Origin: Rossellomorea vietnamensis | GTDB taxonomy: Bacteria; Bacillota; Bacilli; Bacillales; Bacillaceae_B | Length of the DNA stretch: 64,000 nucleotides | NCBI RefSeq assembly: GCF_001305855.1 | Contig: NZ_LIXZ01000005.1 | Coordinates: 246,152 to 310,151, forward strand | Reading direction: 5' to 3' | Shown: piece by piece, positions 43,634 through 52,140 of the stretch | How positions within the stretch are numbered: the stretch's first letter is position 1 | Layout of the letters: each line of letters begins with the position of its first letter | Notes under the pieces: generated by a model | What the model was told of the DNA's origin: nothing | Seen by the model: the letters and a program-made list of their open reading frames with translations, nothing else | The model's database searches: none | Position numbers and translations under genes: made by a program

Positions 43634-45790
43634 TCAATGGAACAACCCGGACTCTTTTGATTTTTTCATAAAAGCTTTTGTCCTTTTACTTAGCGGTCCT
43701 TTAAAAAAAGTGCCGAATAACAAAGCAAAGACGCCGAATAGGGTTAGAATTAACATATCCCTATACACTCTCTCCAAAACAATCCCGCCAACTGCCTCCC
43801 TCATGAGATCGATGGCATAAGAAAACGGGAGAAAGGGATGGATGGTTTGGAAAAAAGACGGCAAAAGAGGCACTGGATAAGTCCCTCCGGCTCCTGCAAT
43901 CTGCAGGACCAGAAGGACGATGGCCATCGCTTTTCCAATATTCCCAAATACCGATACCAATGTATACACCACAATCATAAAAACAATGCTGATGAATAAT
44001 CCGAAGACAATAAACAAACCAGGTTCTGCTATATGAACCCCCAGGATAAAAATGTCTCCAACGGTTACAATCATGGCTTGTATGAAACCAATACAAAGAA
44101 ACGTCAGAAGTTTCCCAAAGTAAATTTGCCTTTCAGTAAACTCATGAGGAGAGATGACCTCAGTTGCTAATAGTGAGATTAACAATAGTGCACCCACCCA
44201 GATGGCTAACACAGTGTAAAACGGGGTCATGGCAGCTCCGTAATTCTGTATTGGAAACAAACTATTTTTATTTAAGACAACCGGTTCTTCAAAAAAGCTT
44301 TTCTCTGCATTGGGATCATTCCGAAGGAGTTCAATGATTTCATTGATATCGGTTTCCCCCTGGATATCTTTGATACGGCCGGCAAGCTGGCTGATTTTAT
44401 CTTTAACATACGTAAATTGACTTGAAACATTTTGAAGGATTTCGGTTCCTTTTCCGAGGTTTTTATCTGTATTAGAGAGAATCCTTTCCACTTCCGGAAT
44501 GGTGCTTTGAATGTCTTGCAGGATGTTCCTTGCTTCATTCAACGTTCCCTTCGCTTTAGCTACCTCACTTAATACAGCCGGTTCAATCGTTTGTTTGTAT
44601 CTTTTTATAAGTGCATCCATATCTTTATCCGTTTTGCTGGCACGATCCTGGATGCCCTTGATCAATTCGTTCACGTCTTGTTGCTTTGTTGCAATGATAT
44701 CATTTAGTTTCTGACCTTCTTTTTGAATACTCTGCATTTCCAACTTAACTTTCTCCAGCTGATATAAGGCCTGTTCAATCTGTTCCTGGTTTGGATTTTC
44801 TTCATTCTTCTGTAACGATTGTAAGGAAGCTTCAACCGTGTCAATCGTTTGGATGGAAATGGCAAGTTTATCAGCTGCCTGCTTGTTAATGGTTTCTGCT
44901 CCACTAAGGTCAATAGAAGAGGTTTCAATTTGCCCCAGGAATTCGTTGACCCTGGCAGCCATTTCCTGTACTCGCTCCAAATCTTCTTGAATGGTTGGAG
45001 CCATCTCGTTTAATTCATTTTCAGCTTTTCCAAGAAAATCCGTGGTCCGATCGATCGTATCAAGCCCCTGATTCGTCACACGTTTCACATCAGGAATTTC
45101 AGCCTGTGCTTTCTGAATAATCCGTTTGGCACTCTCGGCATCCGATAAAGATTCATTCAGGACAGCACCGATTCCTGGTAACTCTCGATCTACTGTAAAT
45201 ACATAATCCTCAAACCTTTTTATGTCAGGTAGATCCTTTTGAATCTCAATTCCAAGCTCATTAAACAGTTCAAAAATGGTCCCATTGACAGTCGATATAA
45301 ATGATCCCGTAATTTTATCGACGATTCCACCTGCCCCGGATGCTGTGATTTTCGGGGCGATGGCATTGATCTTTTCGTTTACGTAATATTCCAAGGTTGC
45401 CTTTTCAGGTTTATCATCTATGACAGTGGCTAACTTCTTGGAGAAGTCACTCGGGATGATGATGACTGCGAAATACTCCCCGTACTCAACACGATCCATC
45501 GCTTTATTTCTATCAACAAACTTCCAGTTCATATCATTATTTTTCTTTAATTCCTTTACAAGTTCCATTCCAATATTCAATTTTTCATCCCTGAGTTCTG
45601 CCCCATTGTCTTCATTCACGATCCCGACCGGAAGCTGATCGGTCTTACTGTACGGGTCCCACGAGGCACCGATGTTAAACCAGGCATACAAAGATGGTAA
45701 CAACATTAATCCACCTATCAAAAATGCAGCCACCCAGTTCCTGGAAACATTTTTTATATCCCGTGTGAAAATCCTCCAGCTATTTCGCAT
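43634..45790 (-). CDS. YhgE/Pip family membrane protein (ABC-2-like exporter)
   Basis: This 718-aa protein has one N-terminal membrane helix (~18-38), a long extracellular coiled-coil-rich domain (~40-530, many Q/K/E heptads) and a C-terminal ABC-2-like membrane region with about five helices (~535-700). The pattern is that of YhgE/Pip, known from phage infection protein of Lactococcus and from EsaA-like type VII secretion accessory proteins. No WXG100 or EssC genes are nearby, so type VII function cannot be argued. AAAGGAAGG precedes the ATG. Confidence 0.87.
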   Translation of the reverse strand: MRNSWRIFTRDIKNVSRNWVAAFLIGGLMLLPSLYAWFNIGASWDPYSKTDQLPVGIVNEDNGAELRDEKLNIGMELVKELKKNNDMNWKFVDRNKAMDRVEYGEYFAVIIIPSDFSKKLATVIDDKPEKATLEYYVNEKINAIAPKITASGAGGIVDKITGSFISTVNGTIFELFNELGIEIQKDLPDIKRFEDYVFTVDRELPGIGAVLNESLSDAESAKRIIQKAQAEIPDVKRVTNQGLDTIDRTTDFLGKAENELNEMAPTIQEDLERVQEMAARVNEFLGQIETSSIDLSGAETINKQAADKLAISIQTIDTVEASLQSLQKNEENPNQEQIEQALYQLEKVKLEMQSIQKEGQKLNDIIATKQQDVNELIKGIQDRASKTDKDMDALIKRYKQTIEPAVLSEVAKAKGTLNEARNILQDIQSTIPEVERILSNTDKNLGKGTEILQNVSSQFTYVKDKISQLAGRIKDIQGETDINEIIELLRNDPNAEKSFFEEPVVLNKNSLFPIQNYGAAMTPFYTVLAIWVGALLLISLLATEVISPHEFTERQIYFGKLLTFLCIGFIQAMIVTVGDIFILGVHIAEPGLFIVFGLFISIVFMIVVYTLVSVFGNIGKAMAIVLLVLQIAGAGGTYPVPLLPSFFQTIHPFLPFSYAIDLMREAVGGIVLERVYRDMLILTLFGVFALLFGTFFKGPLSKRTKAFMKKSKESGLFH

Positions 45791-45888
45791 ATGAATTCCT
45801 TCCTTTGTCCCGAACCTTTTGTTTGGAACTTAGTATACCCAACTTCCAAATCTTCACTTACCCATTCTTGAAAACAACGGAATTCACA

Positions 45889-45925
45889 AAATAAAGGTAT
45901 CCGACAAAGGAAGACGGATACCCCA
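45889..45925 (-). terminator. Terminator of the MerR-type gene
   Basis: GGTATCCG and CGGATACC form a perfect 8-bp stem, followed on the minus strand by TTTATTTTG. Confidence 0.78.
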
Positions 45926-45953
45926 TAAAGGCTTACAATACTCACGCTTATTT

Positions 45954-46310
45954 TTATTCTGCCAAAGCCTTTTTATACGATCCAATTTTGTCATTCAACA
46001 TTTCATTGGTGGATAAAAGAATCTCAATCTGTTGTTGTATATTTTTTTGATGCTCTTCGAGTAGTGTCAATCTCTCTTTTCTTGTATGATTCCCTTCCAT
46101 CACCAACCCGGTATAATCTTTAATGGTGGAGATGGGCATTTTTGTCTCCCTTAATTTCATCACGAATTTCAGCCATTTAAGGTGGGAATCGGTATAACTT
46201 CGAATACCTGTACTGGAACGATTGGGTGTGATGATTCCTTCTTTTTCATAATAACGAAGAGTATGGGAAGTGACCCCCAATGCTTCCGATGCTTCACTGA
46301 TACTAAACAT
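45954..46310 (-). CDS. MerR-family regulator (AdhR-like)
   Basis: A 118-aa MerR protein: winged helix-turn-helix FSISEASEALGVTSHTLRYY, then YEKEGIITPNRS and a C-terminal dimerisation coiled coil. It lacks the Cys set of metal-sensing MerR; AdhR-type members sense aldehydes through other residues. It is divergent from the SDR gene and the intergenic promoter has the 19-bp spacer that MerR proteins act on. It probably regulates both. Confidence 0.85.
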   Translation of the reverse strand: MFSISEASEALGVTSHTLRYYEKEGIITPNRSSTGIRSYTDSHLKWLKFVMKLRETKMPISTIKDYTGLVMEGNHTRKERLTLLEEHQKNIQQQIEILLSTNEMLNDKIGSYKKALAE

Positions 46311-46336
46311 GTATGATTCCTCCTATGTATAAACCC

Positions 46337-46367
46337 TTGACTTAGAGTCCACTCTAACCCTTAGGAT
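46337..46367 (+). promoter_or_regulatory. MerR-type promoter with 19-bp spacer and operator dyad
   Basis: TTGACT (-35, 46337-46342) and TAGGAT (-10, 46362-46367) are 19 bases apart. The spacer contains the perfect dyad TTAGAGTCCACTCTAA (46342-46357). This is the layout of MerR-activated promoters and resembles sites reported for AdhR. Confidence 0.78.
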
Positions 46368-46401
46368 AGAAGTGTATCATAATCAGACAGGAGGATAAAA
46401 C

Positions 46402-47166
46402 ATGAATTATACAGTCATTACCGGAGCAAGCTCGGGGATCGGGTACGAGGCATCACTTGCATTTGCAGCAAGAGGAAAGAATATAATTGCTGTTGCCAGA
46501 AGGGAAGATAAATTGAATGAACTGAAGAGTGAGATCATGTCCTCTTATCCAGAGGTGGATGTCATTACGATGACAGTTGATTTATCTATTAGCGAAAACG
46601 TCTATCAGTTTTATGAAAACTTGAAACAGTATAATATTCAAACGTTGATAAACAATGCAGGGTTTGGGAATTTCGATTCCGTACCTGAGCAAAATCTCAC
46701 TAAAATCCAAAGCATGTTACATCTTAATGTCGAAGCATTGACTCTGTTATCTTCGCTATTTGTACGGGATTTTGAACATGTAGCTGGTACTCAACTGATC
46801 AATGTTTCTTCAGGTGGAGGGTACACGATTGTTGCTGATGCCGTAACCTACTGCGCAACGAAGTTCTATGTGAGTGCATTCACAGAGGGACTCGCTCAGG
46901 AACTTACTTCAAAAGGTTCCGAGATGAAAGCGAAAGTATTGGCACCTGCTGCGACAGAAACCGAGTTTGCACAGCGATCATTTGATGTACCCGAATTCAA
47001 TTATGACGGTAATGTCCCCCAGTATCATACAGCGAAAGAAATGGCACAATTCATGCTCGATCTCTATGACAGTGACAAGGTGGTTGGGATTGTAAACGGA
47101 GAAACCTATGGGTTCAATTTAGTTGATCCTATTTATCCATATGCTAAACGGGCATCTAAGGAATAA
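46402..47166 (+). CDS. Short-chain dehydrogenase/reductase
   Basis: A 254-aa classical SDR with the cofactor motif TGASSGIG (7-14), LINNAGF, catalytic Ser in INVSSGGG and the YCATK pair (Tyr-x-x-x-Lys). Arg at ARREDK suggests NADPH. Its substrate is an aldehyde or ketone of unknown identity; control by the divergent MerR protein suggests an aldehyde or reactive carbonyl response. CAGGAGG precedes the ATG. Confidence 0.88.
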   Translation: MNYTVITGASSGIGYEASLAFAARGKNIIAVARREDKLNELKSEIMSSYPEVDVITMTVDLSISENVYQFYENLKQYNIQTLINNAGFGNFDSVPEQNLTKIQSMLHLNVEALTLLSSLFVRDFEHVAGTQLINVSSGGGYTIVADAVTYCATKFYVSAFTEGLAQELTSKGSEMKAKVLAPAATETEFAQRSFDVPEFNYDGNVPQYHTAKEMAQFMLDLYDSDKVVGIVNGETYGFNLVDPIYPYAKRASKE

Positions 47167-47221
47167 TATTAGTAATCAAATATCTTTAACTTCAACTCCA
47201 CAGCTACCATTTCATCATCAT

Positions 47222-47249
47222 TAAACCACCTGTTTTTTAGGGTGGTTTA
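47222..47249 (+). terminator. Terminator of the SDR gene
   Basis: TAAACCACC and GGTGGTTTA form a 9-bp stem, followed by TCTTTTATTTT. Confidence 0.82.
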
Positions 47250-47343
47250 TCTTTTATTTTAATAGGGTAAATCAGTAGTATTTGAATTATCCATTTACAT
47301 AAAGAAAAGATAGAAATTTATTCTGGTATTGTTGGGGGTTAAG

Positions 47344-48366
47344 ATGATGAAGAAGTATGACATTGACGTGAATGGATCTCTGTTTGATTGGGATTTGGAT
47401 AAGGGATCCATAACATTTGAAAATGATGAGGTCGTTTTATTCTGGGTGAATACTGCTTTTAAAACGCTGATTGATTCAATCGAAGAGATCGCTGGTGAAA
47501 AAGAGGCAAGATTGGTCCTTGAAACAGCAGGCTACCGTACCGGCCTGATTGTCAGTGACTTTTACTTGAAGTCCATCGGGAAACCTGAAGAAATCCTGGA
47601 TAAACTCCCTAACACTTATGTAACGGCTGGCTGGGGGATAACAGAGATTCTTTCCTATTCCATTGAAGATAAAACGGCTGTCGTCCAAGTTTCCAATGGA
47701 TGGGAATATAAAGTGAATGTGGCACAGGGAAAAGAAAAAGAAGGTACCTTCATGCCTGGTCATTGGGCTGGTGTCCTGACAGGAATATTCGGCTCTAAGG
47801 TTTGGTATCGGGTGGCTAAAAGCCAGATCAGTGGTGATGACTGCAGCGTATATGAGTTTTTCGCATCCGATATATCTCCTTCGTTGAATGTCAATGCGTT
47901 AATGGAAGAGCAAACCTTAGCAGCCCAAGAAGAATTGGATCGTATTACAAAACAGAGAACAGAAGTGTTATCCGAGATCATTAAAGAAATTTCTTCTCCG
48001 ATCATTCCTGTATTGGATTCGATTCTCGTGGTCCCTCTCGTTGGTCGTTATAATGAAATTCGAGCTGAAGAATTGCTTAATAAAACACTTCTCAATCTGC
48101 CGCGCTACAAAGCTGAGTTTCTGATTATCGATTTGACCAGTCTCAGCAGGGTGGATGATTATACGTTATCTTTCATCCAGAAATTCGTAAGTGCAGCCTC
48201 CCTATTGGGTACCACTTGTTTACTTGTAGGGATTTCTTCTGAACTGAGTATCAAAGTCACCCAAAGTGGCTATCGCATAAACCATATTCCCTGCTTTTCA
48301 ATCCTGCAACAGGGAGTCAACTACGCGTTGGATCAATTAGGCATGGAAATCATCAAGAAGATGTAA
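47344..48366 (+). CDS. V4R-like sensor plus STAS domain protein (RsbR-related)
   Basis: This 340-aa protein has an N-terminal V4R-like ligand-binding domain (about 30-175; GWGITEILSYS, GHWAGVLTGIFGSKVWYRVA, SGDDCSVYEFF) and a C-terminal STAS domain (about 220-335) like RsbR. At the two positions that are phosphorylated Thr in RsbRA it has Glu238 (GRYNEIR) and Asp272 (VDDYT). It may therefore behave as permanently phosphorylated, if the alignment holds. Start: ATG 47344, GGGGG five bases upstream. Single gene. No rsbS or rsbT lies near. Confidence 0.8.
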   Translation: MMKKYDIDVNGSLFDWDLDKGSITFENDEVVLFWVNTAFKTLIDSIEEIAGEKEARLVLETAGYRTGLIVSDFYLKSIGKPEEILDKLPNTYVTAGWGITEILSYSIEDKTAVVQVSNGWEYKVNVAQGKEKEGTFMPGHWAGVLTGIFGSKVWYRVAKSQISGDDCSVYEFFASDISPSLNVNALMEEQTLAAQEELDRITKQRTEVLSEIIKEISSPIIPVLDSILVVPLVGRYNEIRAEELLNKTLLNLPRYKAEFLIIDLTSLSRVDDYTLSFIQKFVSAASLLGTTCLLVGISSELSIKVTQSGYRINHIPCFSILQQGVNYALDQLGMEIIKKM

Positions 48367-48374
48367 TAGTAAGT

Positions 48375-48395
48375 AGGCAGGATTATTTCCTGCCT
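48375..48395. terminator. Hairpin between the STAS gene and the nucleotidyltransferase gene
   Basis: AGGCAGGA and TCCTGCCT form a perfect 8-bp stem with a five-base loop between convergent genes; the U-run is weak. Confidence 0.6.
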
Positions 48396-48396
48396 C

Positions 48397-49251
48397 TTAC
48401 CTTATATCCAAGCGATGAATATGATGTTCCACGTTCATATGATTGCAGAGGGAAATCACGTATTTTAAAAACTTAATGGTTTGTTTTACCCGAATGTCAT
48501 TGGAAACTGAGTCCACACCCTGCACCCCTGAACGAATATTCATTGCTTCCCTAATCAGACTATGCCACTCTTCAGGGAGTTCCTGCAATCCATACTGACC
48601 CGCAGCCTGCTTTGAAATGATCGAAGCTTCTTTTAAAGTGTAATATTGACGAAGAACCCCAAGGACTGACCACTCTATTTCAGTATCAATCATAGCGGTA
48701 GGGTAATGCTTTACCTCTTCTATCGATTCTTCGAAAGAATGAAGTCTTCGGACCCAATATGTATTCATATTATGAAGGACATATTGGCACAATTCCTGTG
48801 AAGAAGGTCCTGAGATGGATGATAAAATTTCAGGTCCTACAACTCTAATCCCCTTATGCTTCATTACATACCATGTGATAGGGTTGAAGTTGAAATACTC
48901 TCCAAAGTTTAATTCACCATTGTTAAAGTATGCATGCATTTCGTTCTCGTCTTTACAGCTTGAGTCCATCTTCCCTATATCGTCTTTCACAATATATACT
49001 CCGTCCATGTCCGGTTTTTGAAACTTTTGTTGAAGTGTTTTATGTATTCGATAAAGTGCGCTGGAGTCTTCTTTCGACAGTCTACGCTTTGTGACGGTAA
49101 TAAAATCAATGTCACTGGAATCATTCACGTATGCTTCCAGGGCAATGGACCCGTGGACATATAAACCTTCGAGTGTTTCCGGCAGATAATGATTGAATAG
49201 ATTAATATACTCAAGTAGTACCTTGTCAACTATTTGCGGTAAGTCCTTCAA
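48397..49251 (-). CDS. Nucleotidyltransferase domain protein (aminoglycoside adenylyltransferase-like)
   Basis: This 284-aa protein has the nucleotidyltransferase core GLYVHGSIALEAYVN with SSDIDFITVT, which supplies the metal-binding Asp pair, followed by a helical DUF4111-like half. The arrangement equals ANT(3'')/ANT(9) enzymes that adenylylate spectinomycin or streptomycin, but many chromosomal homologues do not give resistance. TTG start after GGGGGAGATCAC. Single gene. Confidence 0.78.
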   Translation of the reverse strand: MKDLPQIVDKVLLEYINLFNHYLPETLEGLYVHGSIALEAYVNDSSDIDFITVTKRRLSKEDSSALYRIHKTLQQKFQKPDMDGVYIVKDDIGKMDSSCKDENEMHAYFNNGELNFGEYFNFNPITWYVMKHKGIRVVGPEILSSISGPSSQELCQYVLHNMNTYWVRRLHSFEESIEEVKHYPTAMIDTEIEWSVLGVLRQYYTLKEASIISKQAAGQYGLQELPEEWHSLIREAMNIRSGVQGVDSVSNDIRVKQTIKFLKYVISLCNHMNVEHHIHRLDIR

Positions 49252-49339
49252 GTGATCTCCCCCAATGAATAAGCATGTCTTTCAATACCAATTATTTCAA
49301 ATTATTGATGGGGATTCAAGTAGGATTTGTCTAATTAAA

Positions 49340-49374
49340 AAACACACAGCTTCCACTATGGTCACTGTGTGTTT
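49340..49374 (-). terminator. Terminator overlapping the CBO0543 gene end
   Basis: AAACACACAG and CTGTGTGTTT form a 10-bp stem, followed on the minus strand by TTTAATTAG. The stop codon region lies in the stem. Confidence 0.75.
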
Positions 49375-49943
49375 CGACTCTTCCCTTTTTCAAAATAAAC
49401 AAATAAATTCGTGATCCATTTCGCGATCATTCCTACAGCAATGTATATCACAAATAGATGGATGTAACTTGTGCCTTTGTTCAGAGAAAATAGACCGACA
49501 CTTAGAAGGAGGGGCTTAAACACAAATGCAAAAACAGCGCTGAGTAAGATCAGGTACAGATAATAATTCTTCCTGTGACGATAGGTCCATTGGTATACGA
49601 ACATATAGGAAACTGGAACAAGAGAAACGTCCAGTGAAATAGAGCTCGCCAATAAAGGATAAAGCTTATATGGATAGAACCATTTCAGCATATTAGCACC
49701 GATGGCATCTGCATAGGTAAAGAAAACATGAACATTATATCCATAAAACCCGAATAAAAGGGCATTCTTTTTATCAAGGAAAAGGAAAAGGGATAGTAGC
49801 GGCAAAAGGAAAAATGCAGCCATTACCCAGAACTGCCAGGAGCCAAGGTCCGAGAACTGTTGCCAGTAATCGATCCACGTATCTGTTTGTTCACCTTGGA
49901 TTTCTTTCAACTTGGAAAGCATATTGTATTGTGTTTTATTCAT
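49362..49943 (-). CDS. CBO0543 family membrane protein
   Basis: This 193-aa protein has about five membrane helices, beginning near residue 38 (FWVMAAFFLLPLLSLFLFLD), and matches the CBO0543 family of integral membrane proteins common in spore formers. No function is known. The start at ATG 49943 (MNKTQYNML) has AGGAGTG upstream; an in-frame ATG 42 bases earlier has no site. Confidence 0.75.
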   Translation of the reverse strand: MNKTQYNMLSKLKEIQGEQTDTWIDYWQQFSDLGSWQFWVMAAFFLLPLLSLFLFLDKKNALLFGFYGYNVHVFFTYADAIGANMLKWFYPYKLYPLLASSISLDVSLVPVSYMFVYQWTYRHRKNYYLYLILLSAVFAFVFKPLLLSVGLFSLNKGTSYIHLFVIYIAVGMIAKWITNLFVYFEKGKSRNTQ

Positions 49944-50028
49944 GTGCTTCACTCCTAAGATACATATATACCTTAGTATGAGCAAGTCGAAGGTGGATTA
50001 TAATCTATGTTCTCCATCTCCCGTAAAA

Positions 50029-51426
50029 TCAAGCTTTATTAATCGCATCTTTCATAATGGATTCAGCTGTTTCCTTACCATTTTGAATACAGGCACCGAT
50101 TCCTACCCCAAAGTAAGATGCTCCTGCTAACTTCACTTGTGGCATCTCGGTTAATAGAATGTCGTTTAAGGCATTTACAGATTGATTGTGCCCTAGATGA
50201 TAATTCGGCATCAGATTGTTCCATTTGGTAACTTCGATTGAGATTGGATCTGCAACAATTCCGACCGTCCTTTTAATATCTTCCAGTGCAACACCCGTCA
50301 GTTCTTCCTCTCTCAAATTCTTTAACTGATTGTAATGAGTATTGGTACTCTTATAGAAGAGTCTCACCAGCAGGTTGTGTTTCCGTGAAGTATGTTTCCA
50401 TTTTCGGCTCGTCCATGTACATGCATCACACCTCACTTCACTGCCTTTGGAGACAATGAATCCTGTACCATCAGCAGGAAGCATCTCATCAGGAACATTA
50501 AACCCCAGATAGATGGAGAGCAAGGAAGAGTTTCTTAGAACATTAAAATTCTTGTTTAACTTTTCATGTTTTAGAATCTGTTGAGTCACATCATGAGGAG
50601 TTGCGAATATGACATAATCTGCTGTAATGCTTCCGTGCCCATTGAAATTGAGTTCATATTTGTCACCGGTCATCTGGAGGCTTTTTGTCTTCGTTTCTTT
50701 TAGAATCGTCGCATTACAACATTCTTTCTCCAAACGGTCAATGATGGTGGATAAGCCATGCCTAAACGATATAAATTTTTTATTGGAGGATCCTTTGAAT
50801 TTCTGTTTGTTGTCAGCTAATCCTTTAATAATACTTCCATAATCATTTTTATAGTCAAGAAGATAGGGAAGCGTCGACGCCATTGTCAGTTTATACAAGT
50901 TCCCGGAATATACTCCTGATAATACAGGTGCAATCTGGTTTTCAACGAGTTCTTTTCCTAGAAATGCTTCCAAAAACTCGCCGATGGAACTTTCTTTCGT
51001 AAATTGAGTATTTCTTGTCTCCAGGTCCTGGAGAGCTGCTTTCTTTCCAGCTTCGGATATAAGCGTACTTTCATTAAGAGCTTCTATGCTCATCGGAATA
51101 CCGAATATCGTGTCTGGGGGAATTCTATGCAGTTCCCCATTTGTGTATATGTAGGAAGTTCCTGTTTCGTTGTACACGAGCTCGTCTTGAAGGTTTAGTT
51201 CATCGACCAATGGAAGAACTCCTTCATTACGGGCAACGATGGAATCTGCGCCGGCTTCCATGATAAAGTCGCCTTCCGTTATCGTCCTGATCTTACCACC
51301 GAGCTGTTGATCTCGTTCGATCAAAACTAATTCAATATCCAGATTGTGTTCCCTGGACATTTTTTGCAGGTAATACAGGGTTGTCAAACCTGTAATCCCC
51401 CCGCCCACTACAGCTATTTTCTTCAT
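50029..51426 (-). CDS. hemY: Protoporphyrinogen/coproporphyrinogen oxidase-like flavoprotein (HemY type)
   Basis: This 465-aa FAD protein begins with the dinucleotide-binding VVGGGITGLTTLYYLQK and has ERDQQLGGKI and the C-terminal VKLAGASYFGVGIGACIQNGKETAES. It matches HemY of Firmicutes, which oxidises coproporphyrinogen III to coproporphyrin III in haem synthesis. It is not beside hemE/hemH as in B. subtilis, so it may be a second copy. Start: ATG 51426, GGAG eight bases upstream. Confidence 0.85.
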   Translation of the reverse strand: MKKIAVVGGGITGLTTLYYLQKMSREHNLDIELVLIERDQQLGGKIRTITEGDFIMEAGADSIVARNEGVLPLVDELNLQDELVYNETGTSYIYTNGELHRIPPDTIFGIPMSIEALNESTLISEAGKKAALQDLETRNTQFTKESSIGEFLEAFLGKELVENQIAPVLSGVYSGNLYKLTMASTLPYLLDYKNDYGSIIKGLADNKQKFKGSSNKKFISFRHGLSTIIDRLEKECCNATILKETKTKSLQMTGDKYELNFNGHGSITADYVIFATPHDVTQQILKHEKLNKNFNVLRNSSLLSIYLGFNVPDEMLPADGTGFIVSKGSEVRCDACTWTSRKWKHTSRKHNLLVRLFYKSTNTHYNQLKNLREEELTGVALEDIKRTVGIVADPISIEVTKWNNLMPNYHLGHNQSVNALNDILLTEMPQVKLAGASYFGVGIGACIQNGKETAESIMKDAINKA

Positions 51427-51580
51427 AACACTCACTCCATTAATTACGTCTATGTATACAGATTATCATGTTTTAAACAGATTAAAAAAAGAAACTGTGT
51501 CTGAAATGGGAAAATAGCCAGTGTAATTTACGGATCCTTGTTCCTTTTTAGTCTATTTACGCCTGATAAATAATTCATAG

Positions 51581-51608
51581 TTGACAACTAGGAATAGTTT
51601 GATATAAC
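51581..51608 (+). promoter_or_regulatory. Promoter upstream of the SAM riboswitch
   Basis: TTGACA (51581-51586) and TATAAC (51603-51608) are 16 bases apart, about 32 bases before the riboswitch P1 stem. Confidence 0.65.
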
Positions 51609-51639
51609 ATATAATTGAATTCTGATAATCACATAGCCA

Positions 51640-51743
51640 CTTATCCAGAGAGGTAGAGGGACTGGCCCGATGATACCTCAGCAACAGATTCTATTTCATA
51701 GAACACTGTGCTAATTCCACAAGCGTTGAGCTTGAAAGATAAG
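51640..51743 (+). promoter_or_regulatory. SAM-I (S-box) riboswitch aptamer
   Basis: P1 pairs CTTATC with GATAAG. Inside are the conserved S-box blocks AGAGAGGTAGAGGGACTGGC, CCGATGATACCTCAGCAAC, GTGCTAATTCC and TTGAAAGATAAG. SAM binding would favour the terminator that follows. The 3' P1 strand AAGATAAGTTGAAG can instead pair with CTTCTTCTTATCTT in the terminator arm, which is the anti-terminator. Confidence 0.95.
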
Positions 51744-51760
51744 TTGAAGTTGTTTTCGCT

Positions 51761-51800
51761 AAAGCCTTCTTCTTATCTTACTAGGAAGCTGGCTTTTTTT
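51761..51800 (+). terminator. Riboswitch-controlled terminator
   Basis: AAAGCC and GGCTTT, then CTTC and GAAG above a 2x2 internal loop, form the hairpin, ending in TTTTTTT. It competes with the anti-terminator formed with the 3' side of the aptamer. Confidence 0.85.
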
Positions 51801-51853
51801 ACGTGAAAAAGTCACTTCCTCTGTTCATTTATATTATAAGAGGAGTGATTATA

Positions 51854-52069
51854 ATGGGAGAAGTTTTTCAGGAAGCAATCAATAAACGAAGAAATGACTT
51901 AATTAACAAATTGATTGTCCATAACATTTTCAAAAAAGGCGATAAACAATTATTTGAGTTAACACTAAGAGAACTGGAGAAAGAATATCATTATATCCAG
52001 AAGGAATGCCACCCTCATAGTGATATTGGCTCCATTCAATGGAAGAATTGCTCGAAACTAACCTGTTAG
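51854..52069 (+). CDS. FbpA-family (Fur-regulated basic protein) small protein
   Basis: This 71-aa protein has the FbpA family core: RRNDLINKLIVHNIFKKGDK followed by QLFELTLRELEKEY. FbpA proteins are small basic proteins of the iron-sparing response in Bacillus; several paralogs exist per genome. Here the gene is downstream of a SAM-I riboswitch and terminator instead of a visible Fur box. It ends with HPHSDIG...CSKLTC, adding His and Cys residues. AAGAGGAG precedes ATG 51854. An in-frame ATG 51 bases upstream overlaps the terminator and is not used. Confidence 0.78.
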   Translation: MGEVFQEAINKRRNDLINKLIVHNIFKKGDKQLFELTLRELEKEYHYIQKECHPHSDIGSIQWKNCSKLTC

Positions 52070-52105
52070 TCTCTGCTTTTATTAATTCGGGATTTCTAAA
52101 AAAAT

Positions 52106-52134
52106 AATGACGCGGGCCATTGGCTCACGTCATT
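52106..52134 (-). terminator. Terminator of spoIIP
   Basis: AATGACG and CGTCATT flank an inner CCAATGG stem; ATTTTTTTAG follows on the minus strand. Confidence 0.78.
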
Positions 52135-52140
52135 TCATTA

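Noticed and set aside
43634..45790. YhgE/Pip protein as a sign of a type VII secretion locus
   Set aside because: No WXG100, EssB/EssC or LXG genes are in the neighbourhood.
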